Source: Pagrus major (taxonomy: Eukaryota > Chordata > Actinopteri > Spariformes > Sparidae). From it: DNA of 64,000 nt. Location of the stretch: contig NC_133236.1 in assembly GCF_040436345.1 (NCBI RefSeq), positions 14,355,966-14,419,965 on the forward strand. The letters run 5' to 3'. The first letter of the stretch is position 1. The number at the start of each line of letters is the position of its first letter. The notes under the pieces were generated by a model. The model was not told the origin of the DNA. It did no database searches and worked only from the letters and a program-made list of their open reading frames with translations. The translations under genes were made by a program, and so were the position numbers. Below are positions 36,601-46,645 of the stretch, one piece after another.

Positions 36601-39600
36601 TTCTAAGCGGTGGTCTGGCTTTGTTCACAGGAATCATAATAAGGTTTCTAAATGTATTGATTTGAAATGCTGCCTTGAGAAACAGAGAACACTTTCAAAC
36701 AAAAATGATCTGTTTCTCATCTGTTCTCTGACATCTTTCTTCAGGGAATCTTCCTGGTGTATGACATCACGAGTGAGCGATCCTTCCAGCACATCATGAA
36801 GTGGGCCAGTGACGTGGACGAGGTGAGTCACACACACACACGGATTAGGGATTCAGGATCAACAGGCGTTATTCTCGGCATTGTAGAAAGGGAAAAACTG
36901 ACAGAGCTGCCTCCTGTGCAGAGCCCCCAGGTCGACGGAAAGAAAGATGTCTGACGTGCTGTGATAAAAGCCAAATGCTCCGGCCCGACGCCGCCTGGCT
37001 GTGTTTTATTATGTTCCATCTTCATTGTCAAGTACCTGTCATCATTTTTTAAACAAATATGTGCTCATAAATACTGGAAGGAGAACATCCAGTTTTCCTC
37101 TTGCGGTCTTCATGAAGCAGTCTCGTCCGCGCTGCTTCCCCCTGTCATTTCCCAGATGATTTTATTCTATTAATTTAGTCATCATGGACCTAATTTCCTC
37201 TCTGGGTCTGTCTGAATATATACTCTATTGATCTTGGCACGCTTCCCACTAACTTTTAATCTAGGTCTCATTTCCTGAGCACTGTCGCTGCTGTGTTTTC
37301 TCCCCTCTGCGCTCTCTTGACATTTGAAATCACTCTCTTTTTCATTTTGTTTATTATTCCTCCTCCTTATCTGTGAACGTCCCTCGTTTCCTTTGTGTTC
37401 ACATGACAAACCCCTGCAGTACGCTCCCGACAAGGTCCAGAAGATCCTCGTAGGGAACAAGTCAGACGAGGTGGACAAGAGGCAGGTGGCCACAGAGCAA
37501 GGTGTCAAGGTGGGTCTGTTTCACAATGGATTTTTCGACCTGAAGGATTTTTATTGCGTTTGGTTTAAAAATAATACATTAATATGATGCTAGTGTCCTC
37601 TCCATTTTCTGGTTTTCTTTAAGTTGTTTAATTCACCAAACCCAGATGGGTTTTATGAGAAAGTCCAGCTCAAACTTTTGGTCCTGGTGGCCTCCTGCAC
37701 TTCATTTATTAGACGATTCAAATGATCAGCTCATCATCGAGCTCTGCTGAAGTCTGTTAATGACTCATTCATTTGAATCAGTGCAGTGCAGGAGGCCACC
37801 AGGACCAGGTGCATATTAAAGGAATACTTTAAAATTTTTGAGAAATACTCTTATTCTCTCTCTTTCTTATTTGTTAGATTAGAAGATTTTGACTACTTTC
37901 TTGTCTGCATTAATTATATTATAGATCGCACCAGCCACCACGCCAGTCAACATGTTGACATCCTGACCCATGTCTATTCAGCAGTCATTACATATTGTTA
38001 GTTGGTTGGTTTGTAAGCAGGATTACACAAAAACTACTGAGCGTATTTCCACAAAACTTGGATGGAGGCTGGCTCTCGGCCCAGAATAGACCCCATTAAC
38101 TTTTGGTGCCGATCCAGGAAATTTTCCTCACTGTCGTTAACATCACAAGGTGTTTTTCAACGTTATTTCTCAGGAAACAGTGCATGGAACGTAACTTGAA
38201 AATAATGTGATAATCTGTTAACCTTTTTGGACATATTCAATCGAAAACAGTACAAAGACAATATATTAAAGTGATAGTTTGGGTCTTTTGATGTGGGGTT
38301 GTATGAGGTACTTATCCCTAGTCAGTGTGTTACCTGCAGTAGATGACCGTCAGCTCTCTTGCATTGTGATTTATTACATTTTTCCCAGCGTCACACTTTT
38401 TTGGAATCGAGGTTGTCAGCTTATTTCCCGAAATGTTGAATTATTCCTTTACAGATTTACTTAAGCTTGTAATCACTGGATTCATTTTCAGCTCAGTTAG
38501 AAAATCATGCTCAGAAAAACTTAATATTCCTTCTCGATTTGGGTTCTGCTACAAACTTTGCCTCCAAGTTCACCAAAACATTTCAGTCAGGCATTTGTGT
38601 CTAGACTGTAAACAAGCTCTACAGGCAGTGACTCACCAAGCTGACCTCAGACAAATCCTGACTAATGCCTCTCCTCCTGTTGCCTCAAATTTTCCGTTAA
38701 AAGCTGCACTCGATCATTCGACTGCCTCTGATGCCACGCTGCACCTGTGTGAGAGGAAAAGACTAGTCTAAAACGTATCACTGTTACCTGTCTTCCAGCT
38801 GGCCAAGGCTTATGGAATGGACTTCTTCGAGACAAGTGCCTTCACCAACCATAATATAACAGAGGTGAGCTGATCTGGAGGAACATGTACAGAACAGTAA
38901 CATGATTACAGCTATGCACGCAGTTGTGATTGTATAATGAGAGGAAATGACTCCGTAGATGACAATGTATATTATCTTGTTTCGTCTTGTTGGTGCAGTC
39001 ATGGACTCAGACCTGAGATTCAGCAGAGACATTAAGACAATTACAAAGTCAGCCTACGATCACTTTTAAGAATATATCAAGGATTAAAGGACTTGTCCAT
39101 GCATTTATCTTCAGTAGACTCGACCGCTGTGACGGTGTCTTTACAAAATCCATCAGACAGCTGCAGCTGATTCAGAACGCTGCTGCTGGAGTTCTAACAG
39201 GAACCAAAAAAGTAGCTCACATCACTCCAGGTCTTAGATGGTTACACTGGCTTCCTGTCTGTCAGATTTACATTTCTGATCTGCTGCTACGTTAATGAAC
39301 CATCCAGACCGTCAGGTACAGGTCTGCTTTCAGTCCCTAGAGTCAAAGCTAAACATGGAGGAGCAGCGTTCAGTTATTGTGCACCACACATCTGGAACAA
39401 ACTCCCAGAAAACTGCAACTCTCACCTCTTTTAAATCAAGGCTGAAGACCGTTTTTGTATGCCACTGCCATTCATTGAAGCAATGTTAAGGCTTTGATCA
39501 ATATCTTGAACTGCACTATGACTTTTATTGTCTTGTCTCTTTTAAACCTATTCTATTTTAACTTGTTTTTCTATTTTTAACTTCTACTTTTTGTTTATCT

Positions 39601-39895
39601 CATTTCTTGATGTCTTCCTACTTGTTTTTAATGTCTTTTAATCTAAGTTTATGTCCCTTTAAAGCACTCTGAGTTGCCTTGTGTCTGAATCGTGAATATA
39701 CAAATAAACTTGCCTCGTTTTCTCTCCAAGACTTTCACACGATTGGCTGAACAGGTGCTGGCAGCCAACAAAAAGGACCTGGATCTTCTCCGGATGTCCA
39801 TGAACGACGAGATCAATCTTGCTGCTCTGGAGGAGGAGGAAGGACTCCTCTGTGACGGTGCAGCGGGCGACCAAAGCAAAGGCTGCTGGTGTTGA
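24555..39895 (+). CDS. rab15: Ras-related protein Rab-15, 7 coding exons
   Basis: Rab15 is a small GTPase of early and recycling endosomes, enriched in neural tissue in mammals; it slows receptor entry and recycling. Seven exons join in frame to 214 residues (human 212): 24555-24678, 33668-33728, 34999-35059, 36745-36822, 37420-37509, 38799-38864, 39731-39895. All introns are GT-AG. Visible motifs: P-loop GDSGVGKT at 15-22, switch I T40, W62-DTAGQE at 62-68, NKSD at 121-124, ETSA at 149-152, and the C-terminal CWC with two cysteines (C212, C214) for double geranylgeranylation. The start [20 protein letters not shown] is typical of Rab15, and the context (cactATGg) has A at -3 and G at +4. Differences from mammalian Rab15 cluster in the hypervariable tail. 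Confidence 0.97.
24679..25208. other. rab15 intron 1, first part, no recognised feature
   Basis: Unique-looking sequence. No exon or repeat is recognised. Confidence 0.4.
25209..25976 (+). mobile_element. dispersed repeat, ATCGATTAA family, split by another element
   Basis: Starts ggctgcagctaatgattatg, contains aaaatgtcagaatatggtg and ttcactgtcacagagg, and ends aatcattgcagctcatta, an approximate inverted copy of its start. Just before its end it is interrupted at TTAA by the element at 25520-25964. Best-preserved copy of the family in the window. Confidence 0.7.
25520..25964. mobile_element. TTAA-flanked long palindromic element, nested (rab15 intron 1)
   Basis: TTAA at 25520-25523 is followed by agggtaactctac; the far end is gtggagtaaccct then TTAA at 25961-25964. 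The arms are long inverted copies (gaagctgcatgtaatctgat against atcagattacatgcagcttc; gatgtcactcagtggctgag against its complement). There is no coding capacity. A transcript through it would fold into a long hairpin. Probable piggyBac-type non-autonomous element. Confidence 0.85.
25977..29544. other. rab15 intron 1, second part, no recognised gene
   Basis: No exon is recognised. There is a poly(A) run at 28886-28902. Open frames of up to 120 codons (28167-28529 minus, 27878-28192 plus) have no recognisable domain and overlap on opposite strands. Confidence 0.4.
29545..30099. mobile_element. inverted-repeat element with CACTGTAAAA-type ends and internal tandem repeats
   Basis: The left end reads cactgtaaaa after a short ctacactcttaaac, and the right end ttactgtaaaa...tttacagtgtag. 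Internal atactgtaatt / aatttactgtaa words recur. Its middle, 29669-29863, is an imperfect minisatellite. No open frame is seen. Confidence 0.55.
29669..29863 (+). repeat. imperfect minisatellite with aggctaacatgctaacagg core
   Basis: The core recurs at 29741, 29802 and 29845, with a shorter one at 29669. It is separated by acacatggtccaacaatgtac-like spacers. Starts are 43-73 bases apart, so the array is irregular. It is not CRISPR: spacers are similar and the setting is intronic. Confidence 0.75.
30100..32374. other. rab15 intron 1, third part, no recognised feature
   Basis: No exon or named repeat is recognised. The stretch 31640-32160 is of even composition and free of obvious repeats. It would be the place to look for conserved non-coding elements. 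Confidence 0.35.
32375..32597. mobile_element. right arm of an AGGATAAGTT element (rab15 intron 1)
   Basis: Shares cttcagttgtttaggagaa, ctgcaacactgttttgctgtgaagctccag-like words and the end gaacttatcc + TTAA (32594-32597) with the complete copy at 54682. The left arm is not recognised. Confidence 0.65.
32598..33667. other. rab15 intron 1, last part, no recognised feature
   Basis: Unique-looking sequence up to the exon 2 acceptor. No repeat or exon is recognised. Confidence 0.4.
33668..33728 (+). CDS. rab15: rab15 coding exon 2
   Basis: Completes G42, residues 43-61 ([19 protein letters not shown]), and two bases of W62. Acceptor ttacag, donor gtaaga. Confidence 0.96.
34999..35059 (+). CDS. 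rab15: rab15 coding exon 3
   Basis: Completes W62 and encodes residues 63-82, [20 protein letters not shown], the G3 motif and switch II. Acceptor tctccag, donor gtactg. Confidence 0.97.
35330..36300 (+). mobile_element. composite element copy 2, with a further insertion (rab15 intron 3)
   Basis: The outer family begins agtacccagaagccatacttg and ends tgttacactccatcattg. Inside, a truncated AGGGGTCGAC-family piece (about 36030-36150, ending ctctgatgca) is followed by aatctgcaaagtaact, the same junction as at 3655-4056. Between the outer left part and that piece lies an AT-rich fold-back segment (about 35490-36010) with arms such as tgacatgaattgatatt and aatatcaattaatgtca. Confidence 0.6.
36745..36822 (+). 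CDS. rab15: rab15 coding exon 4
   Basis: Residues 83-108 ([20 protein letters not shown]...). The donor gtgagt runs directly into a CA repeat at 36829-36840. Confidence 0.97.
36829..36840 (+). repeat. short (CA)n directly after the rab15 exon 4 donor
   Basis: Six CA units starting at intron position 7, in the transcript's sense direction. Confidence 0.9.
37420..37509 (+). CDS. rab15: rab15 coding exon 5
   Basis: Residues 109-138, including GNKSD (guanine-binding NKxD). Acceptor cctgcag, donor gtgggt. Confidence 0.97.
37679..37807. repeat. hairpin-forming inverted repeat with 23-base perfect arms (rab15 intron 5)
   Basis: Arms 37679-37701 and 37785-37807 are exact reverse complements (tggtcctggtggcctcctg... 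). Further in, gattcaaatgat pairs with atttgaatc. The compact size suggests a small fold-back mobile element. No TTAA or TA flank was identified. Confidence 0.8.
37816..37885 (+). mobile_element. left end of a TTAA element (rab15 intron 5)
   Basis: Starts TTAAAGGAATACTTTAAAAT followed by gagaaatactcttattct, a fish repeat start I recognise. The rest is lost or decayed. Confidence 0.35.
38005..38350 (+). mobile_element. two adjacent dispersed-repeat fragments (rab15 intron 5)
   Basis: 38005-38190 contains gcaggattacacaaaaactac and tggtgccgatccaggaaatt. From TTAA at 38266 a second fragment reads agtgatagtttgggtc and tgaggtacttatccctag. Both are recalled as common fish repeats; families were not checked. 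Confidence 0.4.
38799..38864 (+). CDS. rab15: rab15 coding exon 6
   Basis: Residues 139-160 with the G5 motif ETSA. Acceptor tcttccag, donor gtgagc. It is followed by a LINE-filled intron. Confidence 0.96.
38985..39714 (+). mobile_element. 5'-truncated L2/CR1-type LINE tail filling rab15 intron 6
   Basis: Broken frames encode the C-terminal end of a non-LTR reverse transcriptase: [30 protein letters not shown] and FKSRLKT are visible, with frameshifts and stops between them. The element is 5' truncated and ends with aatatacaaataaacttgcc, the usual 3' end of this clade in fish. It takes up about 730 of 866 intron bases and sits in the sense orientation of rab15. Confidence 0.8.
39731..39895 (+). 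CDS. rab15: rab15 coding exon 7 (last)
   Basis: Residues 161-214 and TGA at 39893-39895. It starts [10 protein letters not shown], runs through an acidic LEEEEG tract in the hypervariable region and ends CWC. The acceptor tctctccaag lies only about 16 bases past the end of a LINE. Confidence 0.96.
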   Translation, partial: TFTRLAEQVLAANKKDLDLLRMSMNDEINLAALEEEEGLLCDGAAGDQSKGCWC

Positions 39896-41340
39896 AGAAA
39901 TAATTGACATTAAGTACATTTGAGTTATCACCACACACTTTGCACACTCCGGGCAAAATGTGTCTCCTTTTGTTGGTAGGCTGCAGTTTTTGAAACCGGT
40001 CACGTCCCTCTGTTTTGAACAGATTCAAGGACGACGGTGGGAATATTTTGCCACAGAGTGCCGAGTGTGTGGTGAAATAACCAACTGAAGGTCCAAATGT
40101 CAAAGTTTATCCAGTGGGACTGAATGTTCATTGTCTAAAGCACTAATTTCTGCTCAGTCCAGTGTTTTTGATGTAACCAAATGCAGTCCCCGTCCACCAC
40201 CAATTTGACAATTATCGTACAGCTTAAAAGGCTGAATACAAAACATCAGGGAGGGCTGGAAATGAAGATTTTATCATCTTTTTCTTACATAATTTGTACA
40301 GTTTCCTGAACTCGAGGACAATGAAGGACTTGGGATTGTCCACCACTGACTTGAAACTTTTCTCAATGTCGCATTTTTCACATTCTTTTCCAAGCGCTGT
40401 CACTGATTTTGATCATAGGGCTGGGTGGCTTGAAAACCAACAATGTGATCGCTTACGTCGGGCCTTCATCCTCCTCCTGCACCCCATAGCCTTTCTTACA
40501 TTGAATGCATTAGGTGTAGTGTAAGGATTATACCACAAGAGGGTGCTAGATGCATTGCAAAAACAGCACACACATCGACGAGGTGTTGACAGTGTAATGA
40601 TGTTTGTTCGCTGATTCTTTTCTGTACTTATGTGTTATTTTTTTGGTTATATTTGCACTCGCAGTAGCTACCTTTAATGAAATGATTTCAAATATATGCA
40701 GCCATTTTGTTATTTTCATATTGTTTGAAAGTGATGCAGCTTGTAACATCACTCTCACACTCTGATCATTTGCAGTAAACCAGTCATTAAATGAGAGATC
40801 AGAATGATTAATTTTCCCTGTAGCAAAACTGAAGATATTTTTCATTTGATAGTCTTTGTTTAAAACAGAAAGAATCCTATAGTACAGATGATCTGCATTG
40901 TACATACCAGGTTTTTCAAAGCTTCCTAGATTGATAGAATCATGAGAGAGCAACATTAATTTACTGTATTACCATTAGAGGACTGTATAAAAAAGTCCAA
41001 CAGTGATATTCTAGAGGTTTTCCCTCCGTGAAGATAAAAACGTCTTGGTCATTCTGTCCTTTCTCTCACTGTTTTGTACAGAGTCAAGTGGAGATGCCAT
41101 TTCTTTATTTCCCCCCTCAGAGTTGACAAATGACAAGCAAGAGTTTTGCATGCATTCCGCCCCTCCTTCCTTTCTTTTATCGCAACTTCAATGAAGTTAA
41201 TAATCAACCGACCGTCATATACGAGTATAGCATTTGACCAGAGTTGCCTGTTGGAGAAACAGACTGACCATGATTGGACGAACTTTGGCTACCGTTTTTT
41301 TTTTTCAACCTCGTGGAATAAATGCTACTAAAAACCGTTG
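39896..41340 (+). other. rab15: rab15 3' UTR
   Basis: About 1.44 kb from the stop to the first clear AATAAA. No repeat is recognised. An antisense frame of 136 codons at 40546-40956 has no recognisable domain and is taken as chance. The extent is inferred from the poly(A) signal, not from transcripts. Confidence 0.55.
41317..41322 (+). terminator. rab15: poly(A) signal of rab15
   Basis: AATAAA followed within 20-45 bases by GT-rich gttgtgtatatgtg and ccgtgtgtg, a strong downstream element. It is the first such combination after the stop codon. Confidence 0.65.
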
Positions 41341-43500
41341 TGTATATGTGCACCGTGTGTGAAATGGCAGTATGTTGTACTGAATGATGTTCTGGACGAA
41401 GCTCCGGACACACAATGTATCAGTGTTGTTCTCAAGAACTTTTTTTTTTTTTTCCTTTCTTTTAGATGACTACTTTAACTTGTACTTGTGGAAATATATC
41501 ACATGCAACATGTAAAATGCAACATGTTATTCTTGGAGAAAAGATGTCAGATGTTTATGAGTAAATACTTGCAGATATATGACTCAGTGCCGGTGTGACT
41601 TCTTGGTTATGATGAGCCCCCAGGATCTTGTAGGTAAGGTAATCTTACATTACAATAGTGATAGCTGTGATATAATAATAGGGATATGAAATAGGAAATT
41701 CAATTAATAAATTTTATATAGATAAACTACTTAAAAATTAAGGTTGTTTGTTACAGTTAAGAAAAAAAATGTTCTTGTAAATTTACTGTCAGAAAGTAGT
41801 CTTTCACATGACCCATGTATGTTGGCAGGTAGTCACCAGACAAGGCTGAACAAAAAGCCAGTAAGTCGATCTAAAGTACATTTTTAGTTTGTTTTTTCTT
41901 TTTGGTCAAACTACCTTTTCCAAAAAATGAACTTTCACCATCTGTATAGACACATCTCTGCATTTTTTTATGAACATTTTATTCAATGTTTGAACACGAG
42001 AAAAAAAGAAAACAAGGGTCACCTCACTAAACAGGAGACATATCAGTAATAAACACCCATGTACACTAAAATGACTTATGCAAAAACATGCCAGCTCACC
42101 CAAAATCACCCAGAACTTTTCCCAGATCACGTCATGGATTTTCTTGACAAAATTCATGTTGACACAGAGAACAAGATGACATCATTTAGTATGCAAAAAC
42201 AATACAAAAAACAAAGCCATTAAAAGATGTAACTTGCAGATTCCCAGAACCCAATGACAAACAGGCTCAGTATGTTTAACTTGTAGTCAACACAGTACAA
42301 CACTTTCACATACAACAGTTACAAGGAAATTAAAATAATCCTTCTTGGAAAATCTACAGTCAAAATAACCCAAAAAGTGTGTTTATCGGCTCCAAGGCTA
42401 TATTTTGCAAGATCTGTTGCACTCAGTTTTTTTAACTTCTGTATGTGATAGAACTACATTAATATGACACAGAACCAAAATTTAGTTGAAAGAAAGTGAA
42501 AACTAGTGGAGATACGAATTTTGAAAATGATCTGCTTCATTCGTTCTGCTACAAAAAAAAAACAACTTCCTGTTATTACTTTGATTACTGTAACCATTCA
42601 GCAACAACTATTTAAATGAATGAATGTTGTCAAGTTTCCTCAGGGACTCTTGAAGGTTCAGGATAAATTTCAACTCAATCAAATGAAAAATAAGCGATTG
42701 GTGAGGCTGAGAATACACATACACAGACTCTCAAAAAAGCTGAAATTTAGCTCTGAGGTTCCAAAATTAAAAATTCATAACTTAAAAAGTATATATCCAA
42801 TAGAAGTTACATTAATCTTTTCCTGAAAATCCATGACATGAACTGGGAGGCCCTAGGTGAGTTGGCATGCAGTGACCCTAAATAAAAACATTAAAAAAAA
42901 GTTACTAAAACTGCTACAATGCAATAACATCTATGATGGTTAATTAAATATTTGTTTGATTGACTTTTCAAAGCATGTAACAGGGCAGATGTATGCCAAA
43001 TCATATAAAATGTAATCAGATTCTCTGGTTTTCATCACATCCTCTGCACGTCCAAATGAGACCACAGTTGTTGTAGTGACAGACTCTAAAGTTACTTCCT
43101 AACTGGACCACTAGATGACAGATTCATCCCATTTTCTCATTCTGCTCCTCAGCTTGTTGAGCGTGCAAAGACCTTACAATGTGACATGGTGAGAAAGTTA
43201 TCAGTTTCCAGTTTTATGAAGGAAGTATTTACCATGATAAACAGAGCCACCTGTTATCACAGAATCATGTCATTGCATGAAAACATCAGGTGCACTTTTA
43301 TTAAAATAACTTGAAGACTTTAAATGTCCTCTTTATGACTAAACTGCCTTGAAACCTGATACTTGTATTATTGCTGCGTATTAAATTAGTGTGCACTGCA
43401 AAATTTGGAGTAATATAAAATTGTCTGTAGTCACCAGTGATGGGATTTTCTCAGTGAGAAGCTGCAAAGCTTTTGTTCATCGCCTCATCTGAGCTGTTAA
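41341..43500. other. intergenic, no recognised feature
   Basis: AT-rich DNA with short runs (T-run 41441-41456, A-run 42551-42561). No gene or named repeat is recognised. Confidence 0.4.
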
Positions 43501-43828
43501 TGTTGTGAACTCATTAAAGCTCTTCAGGGGGAATTAGCATAATGATGAATATGCATGTGGAACTTTTGTCTGGTTGACAGATATGACAGCTCAGTATCTA
43601 TCACAAGGCTGAGTGACACACGGACACACGTACAGAATAACAAGTCAACTCGCACGCTGACACGTAGCGCCCACGCGCACACATGTACACACGTACAGTA
43701 TATGTACACAAGGAGGGAGTTTGGTGACGATGTTGTGGGCAGAGGCCGTCATCGTCATCCTCATTTTCTGCAACACAATCCTCTATCACATTACTCCAGG
43801 TCGTGCAGCTGTCTGACATTCGGCCATA

Positions 43829-43851
43829 TGGTGTGTGTGTGTGTGTGTGTG
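43829..43851 (+). repeat. (GT)n microsatellite
   Basis: About 11 perfect GT units, in an area rich in acac/gtgt words (43620-43710). Confidence 0.95.
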
Positions 43852-44518
43852 AGTGTAAATGACTGAATGTTTGGGAGATGGGGTGATATAACTGTATCTG
43901 TGCATGTAAGGAGGAAGGGAGTCAAGGTCTCTGACGAGGACAGGTGTAGAATGTAGAGGGGAGAGTTCATTCATGGTCACACAAGAGATCGACTTCATTT
44001 AATTCCTTTGACCTTTACAACATACAAGCTTTGTAGAGTTCTGTCACCATGTAGGTCCACTGGTGAGCTGTCAGAATAACGTTATGGGCAGGCTACAGGT
44101 TTAATGTTAGCATGTTACTAACAGAGTGCAAAAGTCCTGGTGTCATCTCCAGGTGGGATGTCAAAATTGATGGTGTCCTCTGCATCTGAGCTACAACGTC
44201 AGCTAGCTTAGTTAGCCTCTCTTCTTCTTATGAGAAGATGCCGATCAGAGCTGATCAGAGCCGGCCAGTTTGGAGGAGAGGGTCGGGTGCAGATCCAGGC
44301 CTTCTGGAGGAATAAACACCCGGTCACATCAGATTGTGCTTTATTTCAGAGCCGTTTACAGATATGAGGAGAGCTAAGGGATTGGTTTTAAACTTTTGGG
44401 ATTGCAGGCAAACTCTGCCATACTGTCTAACTTGCAAAGATGATCGTTTTATCTAAGTGACCTGCACACGCAATGTCATTACTGTATGTTGAGTTGACGT
44501 CTAATCCATTTTTCTTCA

Positions 44519-45221
44519 TTAGTATAATCTCCAATTTAAATTTAGTGAAGGGCAGCTCCTCTTTTGCGATGTTGTAGGGGACCTGAGGGTTGCTGCCTGC
44601 CGCAGAAATGCAGCCGGGAGAGGAGCCACTTTATTAACACACTTGTCCCGGCATGAAGTGTGGTTTTGCGAGACGTTATGTTTCTTCAACGTTTTGATAC
44701 GAAACTCCAACTCCGCTGAAGGGCTTGGCACCTTAGGGACTGAGGAGACCGGTGGCTGAACTACCTCCTTGTCTGGGCATGGACTGGGAATGACAGTAGG
44801 CATACTCGTGCTGGGCGGAACAGTAGGCTTACTTTTCTTGATGAAAAGGCTATCTATGTGTCTAACCCTCTTCATTTTTCATCGTCCGTTTCCTTTATCT
44901 GTTTACCGCGGGTGGTCAGGTCGCAATTTTGAACATAACAGCCCGGAGCAGGAATATCTGGACCACAGCCAATCAGAAGCAAAGACCCGCCCCATCTCTG
45001 TCTCTGATTGGTTTAGACCACGATATGAGCCTACCATTACTGTGAGTTCGGTCAAAGGAGATCAAATGCTTCGTTCGCAGAGAGGCAACAGATGCGATGG
45101 AAGTTTAGGCGTTCGCATTGAAAATGTTGGGTGCACCAGTGCGACCTAGGAAAAATCTTAGGCGCACCTTTACAAATTTAGGTCGCATGTGCGACCAAAT
45201 TGGTCGCACTCTAGAGCCCTG
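44519..45221 (-). mobile_element. 5' end and promoter of a hAT-like DNA transposon (relic)
   Basis: Read on the minus strand the element starts at 45221 with cagggctctagagtgcgacc, a hAT-style CAGGG terminus, then about 340 bases of leader with two ccaatcag boxes in opposite orientations and a ggggcggg GC box. An open frame follows from 44875 (MKRVRHIDSLFIKKSKP, a start typical of hAT-derived zinc-finger proteins). The frame ends at 44519 without reaching a transposase domain, and no matching right end is seen, so this is a 5' fragment. Family assignment rests on the terminus and the N-terminal motif only. Confidence 0.55.
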
Positions 45222-45239
45222 CAGTATATTTAAATGAGG

Positions 45240-45530
45240 ACCCAAGTGCAGACACACACAGGAGGCAGGATTGGGGGGAAACAAGAGCTTTTAATAAACC
45301 AAGCTGAATTACAAGAAAATGAGGAAATACAGAAAAACTAAAAAGGAACAAGTAGACAAAAACAAAGTAACAACTAAAGGCTAAAACAAAGTGCAAACAA
45401 AAGCAAAGTACAAATCAAAAGAGAAACCAGAAACCAAAACTAGGAACATTCCAAACTGGAGACATGAGGAGACACTGGAGGAAACACTGGGGACGAAGCT
45501 GGGAGGCAACATATCGAGGGATTGTAGAAG
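45240..45530. repeat. A-rich dispersed repeat
   Basis: Starts gaggacccaagtgcagacac and is very A-rich on the plus strand (aaacaaagtgcaaacaaaag). I recall similar sequence as a common fish repeat; the class is unknown. Confidence 0.4.
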
Positions 45531-45800
45531 ATGGACACACTACACGCTCCACTGGAAGCTGTGCTGCCACAGCTAAGTAGCACTGAGAGAAGGTTGTCGA
45601 GGGCCCCTAAGCAAGCTTCTGCCCACCAGGCAGAGGTTCATAACTTGGAGGAAGCAGGCTATGTTGTGAAGGTGGAGCCAGATCAGGTGGAGAAGTCGGA
45701 GGAACTACGGTTTATACCACACCACATCGTCCAATAAAATGGAAAGAACCGAGTGGTATATCACTGCTCCTTCTTGTATCAAGGCCTCATGGCCTCCTGT
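45531..45800 (+). pseudogene. BEL/Pao LTR-retrotransposon reverse-transcriptase relic
   Basis: The frame reads LEEAGYVVKVEPDQVE, then FIPHHIVQ, a stop, then NGKNRVVYHCSFLYQGL. This is the N-terminal edge of a BEL/Pao reverse transcriptase (EAGYV...WYIPHH.V...K.RVV.NCS..Y.G). One in-frame stop (45735-45737) lies between the two parts and similarity ends after QGL. No LTRs are seen. It is a short dead fragment. Confidence 0.65.
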
Positions 45801-46631
45801 GTTAAAGTGTGCTCACTAGTTACTTAAAGTTAGAGTTAAAGTTATATTGCAGTGATGTTGCAGATCATACTGTATGTACACTGTTTTACATCTTACCTGT
45901 ATATGCATGTCTCTCACTCACTCTCATTTTCTTGACCGCTTTATCCGTGAGGGTCGCGGGGATGTTACCGCTTTATCCCCCCCTTTCAGGGGGTTGCGGG
46001 GGTTACCGGAGCCAAACCCAGTTTTCATATGGGCGGAGGCCATACTGTCCACTTTGGCTGTTATCCCCAGGTATACGGTGTCCCTAATATGGTCATCATC
46101 CAGGAATTCCAGTGCCTTGAAGCGGGGATCGAGCGCTGAGGCTTTTCAGAGGAAGTCTTGAATGTACTGTATGTGTAACGGGTGCTGAAGGCCTGTCTAA
46201 ACCTATCCTTCATCTCAGAGATGACTAGCAGGTCACTGTCATCAGGGTCAAAATGCTCCTGTAGTTTTGCCAGTGTTGGAGCGATGATGGAAAGAGTGGA
46301 GTTTTTTTCTTCACTGAGACACTTGGTTGCTGTTTTCAGGGGTGTCAGCAGCTTGATGACCTCTGGCATCAGGGTAATGTCCTCCTCAGTGAGGCTGGGT
46401 AGGCTCTCTCCTCGACCCCTTGACTTCATCTTCCTTGTTGTCAAAGTCACAACAGCCTGCTGCTCCCACAAATGCTCCATCATGTCCAAGGAACTGTTCC
46501 ACCTTGTGGAGACATCATGAACCAGCTTGTGGTGTTTTAGTTTCAACTGGGCTTGCACTTCATGCAGAGCCTCACAAGCTTTGGGGCTTTTGTGAATTTT
46601 TTTTACAAGTTTTCTTATTTTAACCAGGAGT

Positions 46632-46645
46632 GCTGAAACAGTTTC
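46632..46645. repeat. SINE target-site duplication, left copy
   Basis: gctgaaacagtttc, exact match to 46859-46872. Confidence 0.93.

Noticed and set aside
40546-40956. 136-codon antisense frame in the rab15 3' UTR
   Set aside because: No domain and no promoter. AT-rich UTR sequence with an accidental open frame.
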